This document shows, in pieces, positions 22,098 to 30,398 of a DNA stretch of 34,110 nucleotides. The DNA comes from Pseudomonadota bacterium (GTDB lineage Bacteria; Tectomicrobia; Entotheonellia; Entotheonellales; Entotheonellaceae). Location of the stretch: contig SXND01000211.1 of assembly GCA_005777235.1 (NCBI GenBank), positions 1 to 34,110 on the forward strand, in the 5' to 3' direction. The translations under genes and the position numbers were made by a program. The stretch's first letter is position 1. Each line of letters opens with the position of its first letter. The notes beneath the pieces were generated by a model that worked only from the letters and a program-made list of their open reading frames with translations, was not told where the DNA came from and did no database searches.

Positions 22098-24038
22098 TTA
22101 TACGGCCTCCGTAATCGCTTGCACGCCACCTGGATTTTCCAGCGACGACAGATCCCCTGGCTCCCGGCCCAAATACGTGGCGCGGATGACACGGCGCATG
22201 ATCTTAGCACTGCGGGTTTTCGGTAACTCGCGCACAAACAATACACGATCCGGGCGAAGGGCCCGCCCCATGGCTTGCGCCACACGGTCAATCAGATCCC
22301 GGCGCAAGGTCTCATCAGCCGCACACTCTGGCCGCAGCACGGCAAAACAGATCACCGCCTCGCCCTTGACCTCGTGCGGCACGCCAATCGCCGCCGCCTC
22401 GTTCACGGCCGGGTGCCCTACCAACACGGACTCGATTTCCGCAGGGCCTACCCGCTTGCCGGCGAGTTTCAAGGTGTCGTCAGAGCGGCCATGGATGTAC
22501 CAAAAGCCATCGGCATCGACATAGGCCCAATCCCCGTGCACCCAGACATCGGGCCAGCGTGACCAGTAGGTATCGAGATAACGCTCGGGGTCTTTCCAAA
22601 AACCCGCCGTCATCCCTGGCCAGGGCTGCGTCACCACCAGTTCTCCGACCTCACCACGCACGGGCTGGCCCTCGTCGTTAAAGCAATTGGCCGCCATGCC
22701 GGGAATGGGACCGTAAAACGAGCACGGCTTAATGGGCGCATTCGGAAAACACCCCAGGATACCCCCGGAAATTTCCGTGCCACCGGTATAGTTAATGATC
22801 GGCGCCTCACGCCGACCCACATGCTCAAACAGCCACATGTAGGGCTCGGGGTTCCATGGCTCACCCGTGGAGCCGATGATGCGCAGCGCCGACAGGTCGT
22901 GCTTGAGCACCCATGCCACCCCGTGTGGCATCAAGGCCCGCACCGCGGTGGGGGAAATGCCGAGATGCGTCACCCGATGCCGCGCACACAGCGCCCACAG
23001 GCGATCGGGCTGCGGGTAATCCGGCGTGCCCTCGAACAGCAGCACGGTGCCGCCGAGCACGAGCGTGCCGGTAATGAGCAGTGGCCCCATGAGCCAGCCG
23101 AGATCGGTGACCCAGAACATGCGGCTCTGTGCGTCCATGTCAAAGAGATAGGCCCAGTCGTGCGCCGCTTTCATGCCAAAGCCGGTGTGCGTCAGCACTG
23201 TACCCTTGGGGCGTCCGGTGGTGCCTGAGGTGTAGATAATCAGGGCCGGATGATCGGCTTCCACCGGCAGAGCGGCGCACTCCGGGGATTCTGCATCTAC
23301 CGCTTCGTGCCACCAGATATCGCGTCCGGCGCTCCAAGGCACGGGAGTACCCGTCCGTTGGTGTACGACGACGTGCTGGATGCTGGGGCAGGTCGCCACG
23401 GCCTCGTCCGCCGTCTGTTTCATACGGATGAGATGACCCCGGCGGGCAAAGGCGTCGGCAGTAATGAGCACTGTGGCCGCGCAATCCTGCAAGCGCGTCG
23501 CCACGGCCTGCCCGCCGTAGCCGGAGAAACATGGCGTATAGATCGCCCCAAGACGGGAAATCGCCAGCACCGCCACCACGGCTTCCTGGCACATGGGCAG
23601 GAACACACCCACCACGTCATGCGCCCCGACCCCGAGACGGCGTAAGGCGTTCGCGAGGCGTCCCACTTCCGCGGCGAGTTCGGCAAAGGTCAGCGTGCGC
23701 ACGCTACCATCTTCGGCCTCAGAGATAACGGCGGGCTCGTGGCGTCGGGGACCATCGAGGTGCTTATCAATGCAGTTGGCCGCGAGATTCGTGGTGCCAC
23801 CGACAAACCACCGCGGCCACTGGATGCCACGCGAGGTGTCTACCACCTGGTGATACGGCGTGAACCATTGCCAGTCGAGATCGTGTGAGACGGCCTTCCA
23901 ATACCAGGCGATGTCCGCTACGGAGCGTGCGTGCCAGTCCGCCAGCGAGTCACATCCGTGCTGCTGCATGAAGCGCGCAATGCGCGTGCGTGCCGCGGTG
24001 TCGAGATCGGGACGCCAGACAATGTCGGGGGAATCCAT
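22098..24038 (-). CDS. AMP-dependent acyl-CoA synthetase, acetyl-CoA synthetase-like
   Basis: The 646-residue product matches the ACS branch of adenylate-forming enzymes. It has an N-terminal WFVGGTTNLAANCIDKHL segment, the P-loop IIYTSGTTGRPKGTVLTH (about residue 260), YTGGTEISGG (about 402), the hinge and ribose-binding GRSDDTLKLAGKRVGPAEIE, and the catalytic Lys in TRSAKIMRR near the end. It converts a short carboxylic acid, ATP and CoA to acyl-CoA, AMP and PPi. The size agrees with acetyl- or acetoacetyl/propionyl-type enzymes. The ATG at 24038 has AAAGGGG in front. The catalytic Lys is typically controlled by acetylation, but no such enzyme is nearby. The downstream MFS gene overlaps its stop. 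Confidence 0.93.
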   Translation of the reverse strand: MDSPDIVWRPDLDTAARTRIARFMQQHGCDSLADWHARSVADIAWYWKAVSHDLDWQWFTPYHQVVDTSRGIQWPRWFVGGTTNLAANCIDKHLDGPRRHEPAVISEAEDGSVRTLTFAELAAEVGRLANALRRLGVGAHDVVGVFLPMCQEAVVAVLAISRLGAIYTPCFSGYGGQAVATRLQDCAATVLITADAFARRGHLIRMKQTADEAVATCPSIQHVVVHQRTGTPVPWSAGRDIWWHEAVDAESPECAALPVEADHPALIIYTSGTTGRPKGTVLTHTGFGMKAAHDWAYLFDMDAQSRMFWVTDLGWLMGPLLITGTLVLGGTVLLFEGTPDYPQPDRLWALCARHRVTHLGISPTAVRALMPHGVAWVLKHDLSALRIIGSTGEPWNPEPYMWLFEHVGRREAPIINYTGGTEISGGILGCFPNAPIKPCSFYGPIPGMAANCFNDEGQPVRGEVGELVVTQPWPGMTAGFWKDPERYLDTYWSRWPDVWVHGDWAYVDADGFWYIHGRSDDTLKLAGKRVGPAEIESVLVGHPAVNEAAAIGVPHEVKGEAVICFAVLRPECAADETLRRDLIDRVAQAMGRALRPDRVLFVRELPKTRSAKIMRRVIRATYLGREPGDLSSLENPGGVQAITEAV

Positions 24039-24399
24039 ACAACCCCTTTCTGGGGACTGTCTGCTTGAGCTGACAGAGGAAAACAAGGTTGCCCGGTGAG
24101 GGCAACAGCTTTTTCCTGCTTGACTTGCCGTGTTTAGCAACGTGCTGTGGACGCCAGAACGGTTCGGCCCGGACGGGGCCGTAGAGTACAGAGACCCGGT
24201 CGCGTACCTCTCGTTCGGTGCCACGCACAGGTGCCGGTCCTTAGAAGCCGCTTGGTTTACCTGGCGGAGTCGTCACAGGCAATGCATCCTCCCTAGAGGG
24301 TGGGCAAGAGCGGAAGAGTCCATGAGCCACGTGAGAGGTTAGAGGAGTCACCACAGACCCATGGGCTTGCGAGGGTGGCACGTGTTGTAAGAGAGTGGC

Positions 24400-24439
24400 A
24401 GGTGTGAGGCTGTGCGTCGAGAGCCACAGCCTCACACCT
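24400..24439. terminator. Perfect 15-bp stem-loop
   Basis: AGGTGTGAGGCTGTG (24400-24414) pairs perfectly with CACAGCCTCACACCT (24425-24439) over a 10-base loop. It lies about 110 bases after the LLM gene stop and can end that operon's transcript. No strong T-run follows on either strand. Confidence 0.55.
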
Positions 24440-24509
24440 CTTGCAGAGTGCTTATCCCAGGAGGCCATCCCAAGGCGCGCCCCAAGCTCGATGCGTCCGT
24501 CCACGTCGT

Positions 24510-24533
24510 AGGGGCGACGGGCAGGTCGCCCCT
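24510..24533. repeat. Small palindrome of GGGGCGAC type
   Basis: AGGGGCGAC (24510-24518) pairs with GTCGCCCCT (24525-24533) across six bases, just after the LLM gene stop. It resembles dispersed GTAGGGGCGAC-type palindromes that I recall from other genomes. There is only one copy in this window. Confidence 0.4.
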
Positions 24534-24547
24534 CCCGGGATACGCTC

Positions 24548-25690
24548 TTAATCTTTTTTCAGTGCCGGAATGACCTTGGTGCCAAACAGCTCAATGGAGC
24601 GCATGACATCCTCATGCTTCATATTGCCTTCGTTGCCGTACACCAGGATGTAGCCGGGATCGAGATCCTTGCGCACGTAGCGCAGCTTTTTAATCACCGT
24701 CTCCGGGCTGCCGACGACGATATTGTGCGCCTCTTGCAGCTCTTCATAGGTCATGCGCTTGCCCATGGTGCCGGTACCAATGAGCGGACGCGCCATCTTG
24801 ATGCGCATGGCTTCGCGGGACTGATAGCCGGGAGGATCGTTAAATTCAATCGGACCACGATTGCGATGGTTTTCCGTCCACAAGAACGTCCGGCCAATTT
24901 CCTGGGCCTTCTCGTCGGTGTCCGCCACCAGGCAGCGCATCAAATAGCCAAAATGCTCCGGGCCGGGCTCAAACCCCACCTCGTGCGCTGTCTCGTGATA
25001 AATGTTCTTTAACTGCTTGGTGAGATCCAGCAGCGACCCCAGGTTCATGTACGGATACCCATGCTTGGCGGCCCAAATGACGCTCTCGGGACTGCCAGTG
25101 CCGGGGAACCACACCGGCGGATGCGGCTTTTGCATCGGCACGACCCAGGGATTGATCATGCGGTGCGGGAAGTGGCGGCCTTCCCAGCGGAAGGGACCAG
25201 GGGTGGTCCAGCATTTGACAATCAAATCATGGGCTTCTTCAAAGCGCTCGCGGTTTTCCGTTGGGCTAATCCCGGCGTGCAGGGTTTCCACGGCAGTGCC
25301 GCGTACAAAGCCGGAGATAATCCGCCCACCCGAGATGCAGTCGAGCATGGCAATTTCTTCGGCCATCTTGACCGGATCGTTCAGCGCAATGACGTTGCCC
25401 AACATGGCAATTTTGGCTTTTTTGGTGACTTTGGCAATGACCGCGGCATCGACATTGACCGACGGCTTCATGCACCAGTACGACGAATGGTGTTCGTTGG
25501 ACATGATACCGTCAAAGCCGACTTCGTCAGCCCAGGCGTACTGCTCGTGATAATTTTGATACAGCACATGGGCGCGTTCTGGGTCGAAATTGGTGTTCGG
25601 AAAGTGCATGCGACCAGACTCATACGGCTCCAGATCACTTTCTGTGACATGGCCATACGGTTGCTCGGAAAACCAATAGACATCTACCAT
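24548..25690 (-). CDS. LLM-class flavin-dependent monooxygenase
   Basis: The 380-residue product has the bacterial-luciferase-like TIM barrel pattern: GFDGIMSNEHHSSY (about 60-73), IAMLGNVIALNDPVKMAEEI with ISGGRIISGFVRG following, RWEGRHFPHRMINP and PPVWFPGTGSPESVIWA. These enzymes use reduced FMN from a separate reductase and O2 to oxidise cyclic ketones, terpenes, sulfonates and similar compounds. The ATG at 25690 is preceded by AAAGGAG at six bases; a TTG two codons earlier is too close to it. The alpha/beta hydrolase gene ends 27 bases upstream on the same strand, so they form an operon. A ring-opening oxygenation followed by or coupled to hydrolysis is plausible. The reductase is not nearby. 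Confidence 0.93.
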   Translation of the reverse strand: MVDVYWFSEQPYGHVTESDLEPYESGRMHFPNTNFDPERAHVLYQNYHEQYAWADEVGFDGIMSNEHHSSYWCMKPSVNVDAAVIAKVTKKAKIAMLGNVIALNDPVKMAEEIAMLDCISGGRIISGFVRGTAVETLHAGISPTENRERFEEAHDLIVKCWTTPGPFRWEGRHFPHRMINPWVVPMQKPHPPVWFPGTGSPESVIWAAKHGYPYMNLGSLLDLTKQLKNIYHETAHEVGFEPGPEHFGYLMRCLVADTDEKAQEIGRTFLWTENHRNRGPIEFNDPPGYQSREAMRIKMARPLIGTGTMGKRMTYEELQEAHNIVVGSPETVIKKLRYVRKDLDPGYILVYGNEGNMKHEDVMRSIELFGTKVIPALKKD

Positions 25691-25717
25691 GGTCAACTCC
25701 TTTCAGAGGCAGGGACG

Positions 25718-26515
25718 CTACGCCAGTCCGTGTAGGAAAGTGTGTACGGCCTGTAAAAACTCCTGCGGCTTTTCCAGCGCCGGGGAATGGCCACAGTGGT
25801 CAATCACGCTGAGGGTGGCGTGCGGCAAGGCGCGCTGATACATCTCGCCGCATTCCAGCGGGATGATGGCGTCCTGACGGCCCCAAACGACCAGCGTCGG
25901 GGTCTGCACTTTGTGCAGGTAATGCGGTAAGCTCAGATTATGCAGATACGGTCTCCAGCACAGGCGGGAGGCGATTTCGCGATTGGCATGCTCCACCACC
26001 TGCTGTTCGGGGGTGAGGGGTTGAGTATAGCGCTCGTAGTGTGGGACGTGGGTGGGATCGTAAAAGCGCTGCATGAGGCGCGTCTGCGTGGATACCATGA
26101 AGATTTCCGCGATCTCACCCTTATCGGGCTTAATGCCTGCGGCGTCCACTAGGATGAGGGCGCGCAGATCCGTGTGGCACATCGCCGCCATTTCCGCCGC
26201 CACCCAGCCGCCCATGGACGAGCCCATGAGGATATACTGTGACAGTCCCATGGTCTGCACCATGGCGCGATTAAAGTGGGCCACATCAGTGATGGTATAC
26301 ACCCACTCGGGCCGTTCCGTGCCGTTAAACCCTGGCTGCGAGGGTACGTACACGGTATACGTCTTGGCCAGTTCCTCATGCCAGGCTTGCCAGCCGGCAT
26401 TGCCCCCGGCCCCGTGCAAAAAGAGCACGGCGGGCCCGGAACCGCCTGAAAACATTTCCACCTGGGTGCCATCAACGGTGAGTGTGGAGCGCGTGCCGCT
26501 ATGTGTGGTAGTCAT
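25718..26515 (-). CDS. Alpha/beta hydrolase
   Basis: The 265-residue product shows VLFLHGAGGNAGWQAW (oxyanion region, about 30-45), the nucleophile elbow GSSMGGW (Ser about 102), Asp in VWGRQDAIIP and His in DHCGHSPALEKPQEF near the C-terminus. This is the classical soluble fold shared by meta-cleavage product hydrolases, haloalkane dehalogenases and esterases. Substrate is not predictable. The ATG at 26515 follows AGGGGAGG at short spacing. It is the first gene of an operon with the LLM monooxygenase, and the gap upstream (26516-26868) separates it from the divergent MFS gene, so the promoters of both must lie there. Confidence 0.92.
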   Translation of the reverse strand: MTTTHSGTRSTLTVDGTQVEMFSGGSGPAVLFLHGAGGNAGWQAWHEELAKTYTVYVPSQPGFNGTERPEWVYTITDVAHFNRAMVQTMGLSQYILMGSSMGGWVAAEMAAMCHTDLRALILVDAAGIKPDKGEIAEIFMVSTQTRLMQRFYDPTHVPHYERYTQPLTPEQQVVEHANREIASRLCWRPYLHNLSLPHYLHKVQTPTLVVWGRQDAIIPLECGEMYQRALPHATLSVIDHCGHSPALEKPQEFLQAVHTFLHGLA

Positions 26516-26868
26516 CCTCCCCTTGCGTCCTTTCTCTCGTAGGTGTGCGTTGTGTGAGACGCTCAGCCACCATCAGCCAACCATGTGTGCCAAGCTCCCC
26601 CCAGTACATGTGGGGCATTTTGCAAGTGTAAGGCCGGGGTGTCAAGGTCAAATTACGGGCGAACATCGCATGCGCGGCAAGGGGAAAACGGGCGTCTCCA
26701 GCCTCCCTGGAGGAGCGGGCCATGCCCGCGAAGGGGTGCGCATCGCATGGGCTTGCGCAAAATGAGCATTGCTGGACCATGTACGGCGGTCCGTGAAGCC
26801 CGCCGCTGTGCATGCTATAGTAGGAGCTTACGATAGTCGCACTATTTCCGTATCTTGAGGAGCCGACC
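26516..26868. other. Divergent promoter region with a partial palindromic repeat
   Basis: There is no gene in these bases. A GGAGCGGGCCATGCCCGCG palindrome near 26712-26733 resembles one arm of the repeat at 28285-28354. The region around 26815-26860 is less GC-rich and is the likely promoter of the plus-strand leader and MFS gene. Confidence 0.4.
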
Positions 26869-26916
26869 ATGCGCTGCCTGTGCGCCCGCTGCCCTGTCCC
26901 ACGATCTCGCCCATGA
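26869..26916 (+). CDS. Cys/Arg/Pro-rich 15-residue leader peptide overlapping the MFS gene
   Basis: A GAGGAG site precedes ATG 26869. The frame encodes MRCLCARCPVPRSRP and stops at a TGA that overlaps the MFS start (ATGA, 26913-26916). The MFS gene itself has no ribosome site, so ribosomes finishing this leader probably reinitiate at it. With three Cys and four Arg codons in 15, it could sense amino-acid supply, but that is speculation. Confidence 0.5.
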   Translation: MRCLCARCPVPRSRP

Positions 26917-28151
26917 ACCACCCCCGTGCGCCGGCGTTCCAGTCTCGTGACTATACCTTGTATCTGTACGCCCGTGTGTTGGGTGCCTGTGGCATGGAAT
27001 TTCTCAGCGTCGGGGTGAGTTGGCAAGTCTACCAGTTGACTGGCCAGGCCTTCGATCTCGGCTTGCTCGGCTTTGCGCAATTCGCGCCGTTTGTGCTGCT
27101 GTTCCTACCAGCCGGTGCGGCGGCGGACCGCTGGCCACGGGCGCGCATTCTGGGCACGTGCGCCGCCCTCGAAACCCTCTGCGCCCTCGGCTTAGGCCTG
27201 CTCACGCTGACGAGCACGGCGTCGTTTCCACGGCTGTTTACGCTGCTGGTCTGCCTGGGCGTGGCCCGCGCTTTCCAGAGTCCAGCGCAACAGGCCATTG
27301 TGCCGCTCCTGGTACCCCCCAGGCATTTTGCCAGCGCGGTGGCCTGGACCACCATGGGCTCGCAAATCGCACGTATTGGCGGTCCAGCCCTGGCCGGGGG
27401 CTTGTTGCTGCTCGGCCAGGAGTGCGTCTACGGCGCCGCCGTGGGCTGTTTGGCGCTGTCCACCGGACTCACCTGGTTGATCCGGGCCCAGACCCAGATC
27501 GTCAGCCAGGAGCGCCCTTCCCTCACCACCCTGCTCGCCGGGGCACAGTTCCTGTGGTCCCGCCCGGTGATGCTCGGCACCATCACCCTCGATCTGTTCG
27601 CCGTCCTCTTCGGTGGTGCCACGGCCTTGCTGCCAATCTATGCTGTAGACATCCTGCACGTCGGGGAGGTCGGCTTCGGTTGCCTGCGGGCGGCGCATAT
27701 GGCGGGCGCCTTGGTGTGCACGCTGTATCTCAGCCAACGTCCGGTGAGGCGCCAGGCGGGCAACCTCATGCTGGGCATGGTGGCGCTGTTTGGGGTCACG
27801 GTGGTGGTGTTTGGGCTGTCGACCTGGTTCTGGCTGTCGCTCGTCGTCCTGGCCCTGATGGGCGCTGCGGATGCGGTCAGCATGTTCATCCGCAGCCATG
27901 TGATCCAGCTCATTCCGCCCGACGACATGCGCGGGCGGGTGAGCGCCGTCAACGCCGTATTTATCGGCGCCTCCAACGAGCTTGGTGCCTTTGAATCCGG
28001 CCTCACCGCCGCGTGGTGGGGCGTGGTGCCCGCCGTAGTCGTGGGCGGCTGTGCCACCATCGCCGTGACCCTGCTGTGCCTGTGGCGCTTGCCGCAGGTA
28101 CGGGGTATGGATAGCCTGGAACAGGAGGCGATGATTCGCCAGTACCGCTGA
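26913..28151 (+). CDS. MFS exporter, EntS/DHA3-like
   Basis: From ATG 26913 the product has 412 residues: MNHPRAPAFQSRDYTLYLYA, then about 12 hydrophobic helices. Features of the enterobactin-exporter type are FLSVGVSWQVYQLTG early on, LFLPAGAAADRWPRARILG after helix 2, ARAFQSPAQQAIVPLLVPP in the first half and DDMRGRVSAVNAVFIGASNE in the second. It probably exports a small molecule such as a siderophore by proton antiport, with unknown substrate. A GTG 11 codons upstream is an alternative start but has no ribosome site. The ATG at 26913 overlaps the end of the 15-codon leader, implying coupled translation. No siderophore genes are in view. Confidence 0.9.
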   Translation: MNHPRAPAFQSRDYTLYLYARVLGACGMEFLSVGVSWQVYQLTGQAFDLGLLGFAQFAPFVLLFLPAGAAADRWPRARILGTCAALETLCALGLGLLTLTSTASFPRLFTLLVCLGVARAFQSPAQQAIVPLLVPPRHFASAVAWTTMGSQIARIGGPALAGGLLLLGQECVYGAAVGCLALSTGLTWLIRAQTQIVSQERPSLTTLLAGAQFLWSRPVMLGTITLDLFAVLFGGATALLPIYAVDILHVGEVGFGCLRAAHMAGALVCTLYLSQRPVRRQAGNLMLGMVALFGVTVVVFGLSTWFWLSLVVLALMGAADAVSMFIRSHVIQLIPPDDMRGRVSAVNAVFIGASNELGAFESGLTAAWWGVVPAVVVGGCATIAVTLLCLWRLPQVRGMDSLEQEAMIRQYR

Positions 28152-28176
28152 GCCCGGTCGCCGGGTCTCCGACCTT

Positions 28177-28235
28177 CCTGGGAGCGCGGCCATCTTGGCC
28201 GCTGCCGGAGCGGGCGGGACGCCCGTGCTCCCAGG
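28177..28235. repeat. Dispersed CTGGGAGCGCG palindrome, copy 1
   Basis: It begins CCTGGGAGCGCGG and ends GTGCTCCCAGG, with two internal hairpins (GGCCATCTTGGCC and GGGCGGGACGCCC). Related copies lie at 31687-31747, 32293-32350 and from 34061 to the window end. The internal hairpins occur in either order between copies. Confidence 0.8.
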
Positions 28236-28284
28236 GCAGAGGCGAGATCGATACACGGCCTGTGCCACCCCTTCCCTGCACTAT

Positions 28285-28354
28285 CGCGGGCACGGCCCGC
28301 TCCTACCGGGGCTCCTGCGTCGGACGTCTTTTGTAGGAGTGGGCCGTGCCCGCG
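28285..28354. repeat. Long inverted repeat of GGGCCGTGCCCGCG type
   Basis: Arms at 28285-28305 and 28334-28354 pair over 21 bases with one mismatch. It stands between the MFS stop and the kinase gene and could also act as a terminator. A related half copy is at about 26712-26733. Confidence 0.75.
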
Positions 28355-28422
28355 AGGCACCCCGACTGGTATAGAATGTATGCCATGGCTATCTAGGCAG
28401 CTTATTTACCCCGGAGGTCCCT

Positions 28423-30177
28423 ATGCTCTGTCTCCACTGCGGCTCCACCAACGACTCCAATGCCGGCGCCTGCCAGTCCTGTGGCGTGTCCCTGGCCAAC
28501 ACCGCGGCCCCGTCCCAGGTGCTGGAGCATGCCAGCACCCTGGCCGACGGCGCCTTCACTGTCGGTAAAGTGCTCGGCCAGGGTGGCTTTGGCATTACCT
28601 ATCTCGGCAGCGACGTGCGCCTGCGGCGTCCGGTGGCGATCAAGGAATTCTTCCCGCAGGGCTGCGTGCGCCAGCACACGACCGTGCAGCCCACCGGCGT
28701 CTGGACGCTGGCGGCCTACGCCGAGGCCCGGCAACGCTTTGTCGAAGAAGGCCAGCGCCTGGCGCGGCTGGAGCATCCTGGCATCGTGAAAATTTACACC
28801 ACCTTTGAGGCCAACAACACGGCCTATCTGGTCATGGAGTACATCCGTGGCCAGACCCTGGCCGAGGTGCTGGTGCTGCGCGGTGGGCGCCTGGAGGAGG
28901 CCGAGGCCGTGGGCTATCTGCAGCGCGTCGGGGAGGCCCTGGAGGCGGTGCACGCCGCCGGACTGCTGCACCGCGACCTCAAGCCGGACAATCTCATGCT
29001 GGGCGCCGACGGGCGCGTCGTGCTGGTGGATTTCGGTACGGCGCGGGAGTTCGTCGCCGGGCAGACGCAGCGCCATTCAGTGACCCTGACGCCGGGCTAC
29101 GCGCCGCTGGAGCAGTATGCGCAGCGGGCCCAGCGTGGGCCGTATACGGATGTGTATGCCCTGGCGGCGACGGCGTATCACCTGCTCACCGGCGAGCTGC
29201 CGGTGGCGGCGCCGGATCGGGCTGCTGGGGTGGATCTCCCGCCGGTACGGCAACTGCGTCCGCAGGTGAGCGTTACGGTGGCCGAGGCGGTGATGGCCGG
29301 GCTGGCCATGGCGGCGCCACAGCGTCCGGCCAGTGTGCGTGCCTGGCTGGAGCGGCTGCGTGGGACAGCGCCGGCGCCGCGTCTGGAAAACAGCATTGGC
29401 CTGCAGATGGCGCTGATCCCGGCGGGGGAGTTTCGCATGGGGATGGCTGGCAGGGGGGGCTATGACGATGAAAAGCCGCCGCATCGCGTACGCCTGAGCC
29501 GGGCGTTTTATCTGGGCCTCTACCCGGTGACGCAGAGCCAGTGGCGGGCAGTGATGCAGGGGTCGCCTCAGATCCACTTCGCGTTCTCGGGAAATAACCG
29601 TCCGGTGGAGTCGGTCTCGTGGTATGACGCGGTCGCTTTCTGTAACGCGCTGAGTCAGCGTGAGGGACTGCAGCCGGTCTACGAGATGACTGCAGCAGTG
29701 TACAAGAATAGCTCCATACACTCTGCTGCAGTACGCTGCATCTCGGCTGCAGCAGGCTACCGTCTCCCCACAGAAGCCGAGTGGGAATATGCCGCACGTG
29801 CTGGTTCTTCTGCAGCATACTGCTATGGGGATGATGTGCGGCAGCTCACACGCTATGCGTGGTATGGGGATAACTCTGATAGAGAGACGCATCCGGTAGG
29901 CGAGCTGCAGCCGAATGCCTGGGGACTCTACGATGTGCATGGGAATGTATGGGAGTGGGTAGAGGATATATACGACAGCGGTGCGTATCTATCACGAACT
30001 GCTGCAGTCGATCCATGCGTGCTGCCTGTAGATCCTGCAGCAGGCGCCGATCGGGTGTTCCGGGGCGGGAGCTGGGGCAGCGATGCCGGCTACTGCCGGG
30101 CGGCGGACCGCAACCACGTCGCCCCGGGCATCCGCAACGGCGGCCTGGGCTTTCGCCTGCTGAAGCCCGTCCCCTAA
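28423..30177 (+). CDS. Ser/Thr protein kinase fused to FGE-sulfatase/C-type-lectin-like domain
   Basis: The 584-residue product begins with a zinc ribbon (Cys3, 6, 17, 20). A full Hanks-type kinase follows: glycine loop LGQGGFG (51-57), Lys74, HRDLKPDN (183-190), DFG (203-205), then PGYAPLEQY. From about residue 322 a formylglycine-generating-enzyme-like domain runs to the end, with GEFRMG, PVTQSQW, GYRLPTEAEWEYAARAG, NAWGLYDVHGNVWEW, RGGSW and GFRLL. There is no transmembrane helix. Such C-terminal domains usually bind ligands and are not enzymes. The codons of residues 552-574 fit adenine-directed diversification (see the VR entry). Codon use and GC drop between about 29560 and 30050. The ATG at 28423 has a GGAGG site. 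FHA and PP2C genes downstream fit one phosphosignalling pathway. Confidence 0.93.
   Translation: MLCLHCGSTNDSNAGACQSCGVSLANTAAPSQVLEHASTLADGAFTVGKVLGQGGFGITYLGSDVRLRRPVAIKEFFPQGCVRQHTTVQPTGVWTLAAYAEARQRFVEEGQRLARLEHPGIVKIYTTFEANNTAYLVMEYIRGQTLAEVLVLRGGRLEEAEAVGYLQRVGEALEAVHAAGLLHRDLKPDNLMLGADGRVVLVDFGTAREFVAGQTQRHSVTLTPGYAPLEQYAQRAQRGPYTDVYALAATAYHLLTGELPVAAPDRAAGVDLPPVRQLRPQVSVTVAEAVMAGLAMAAPQRPASVRAWLERLRGTAPAPRLENSIGLQMALIPAGEFRMGMAGRGGYDDEKPPHRVRLSRAFYLGLYPVTQSQWRAVMQGSPQIHFAFSGNNRPVESVSWYDAVAFCNALSQREGLQPVYEMTAAVYKNSSIHSAAVRCISAAAGYRLPTEAEWEYAARAGSSAAYCYGDDVRQLTRYAWYGDNSDRETHPVGELQPNAWGLYDVHGNVWEWVEDIYDSGAYLSRTAAVDPCVLPVDPAAGADRVFRGGSWGSDAGYCRAADRNHVAPGIRNGGLGFRLLKPVP
30061..30162 (+). 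other. Candidate DGR variable repeat (VR)
   Basis: The segment encodes RGGSW to GFRLL, the usual place of variable repeats in FGE/C-type-lectin targets. Positions that vary in such proteins here use GGC, AGC, GAT, GGC, TAC, GAC, AAC, CAC, GTC, GCC, GGC, ATC, AAC, GGC, GGC. All except GAT are NNC and are derivable from AAC by changing only adenines. Conserved positions use other codons (CGG, GCG, CTG). No template repeat or reverse transcriptase is in the window. Confidence 0.5.
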
Positions 30178-30398
30178 CGCTGTGCCCTGTTACCCTGTAT
30201 CCCTCTGCAGGGGGTTTGTCCCCGGGGTGTCACGCCTGAAGGGCCGGGGGGGACTGCAGCCCGAGGCGTGCGCCAGCCGCCAGGGCAGTAGGGCACACCG
30301 ACCCGGAAGGCTGGGGGTCCAGGGGCGGCGCCCCTGGTCGCCGTATAGGTGGGCCCCGCGCTATGCCGTTGACCTGGGGCTGCAGCGCAGGCGTGCGG

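Larger units (their letters stand above)
24039..24547. other. Intergenic stretch with two stem-loops
   Basis: No gene is supported in these 509 bases. They hold the stem-loops at 24400-24439 and 24510-24533 listed separately. The remainder should contain the promoter of the acyl-CoA synthetase gene, but I see no clear hexamers. Confidence 0.5.

Noticed and set aside
24400..24439. The 15-bp stem-loop as a CRISPR-like or attC element
   Set aside because: There is a single copy, no spacers, and no core-site consensus at its ends. A terminator or mRNA hairpin is simpler.
30178..30398. A DGR template repeat downstream of the kinase-FGE gene
   Set aside because: I looked for an AAC-rich near-copy of the 30061-30162 segment in the following gap and elsewhere in the window and found none. 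No reverse transcriptase motif is present either.
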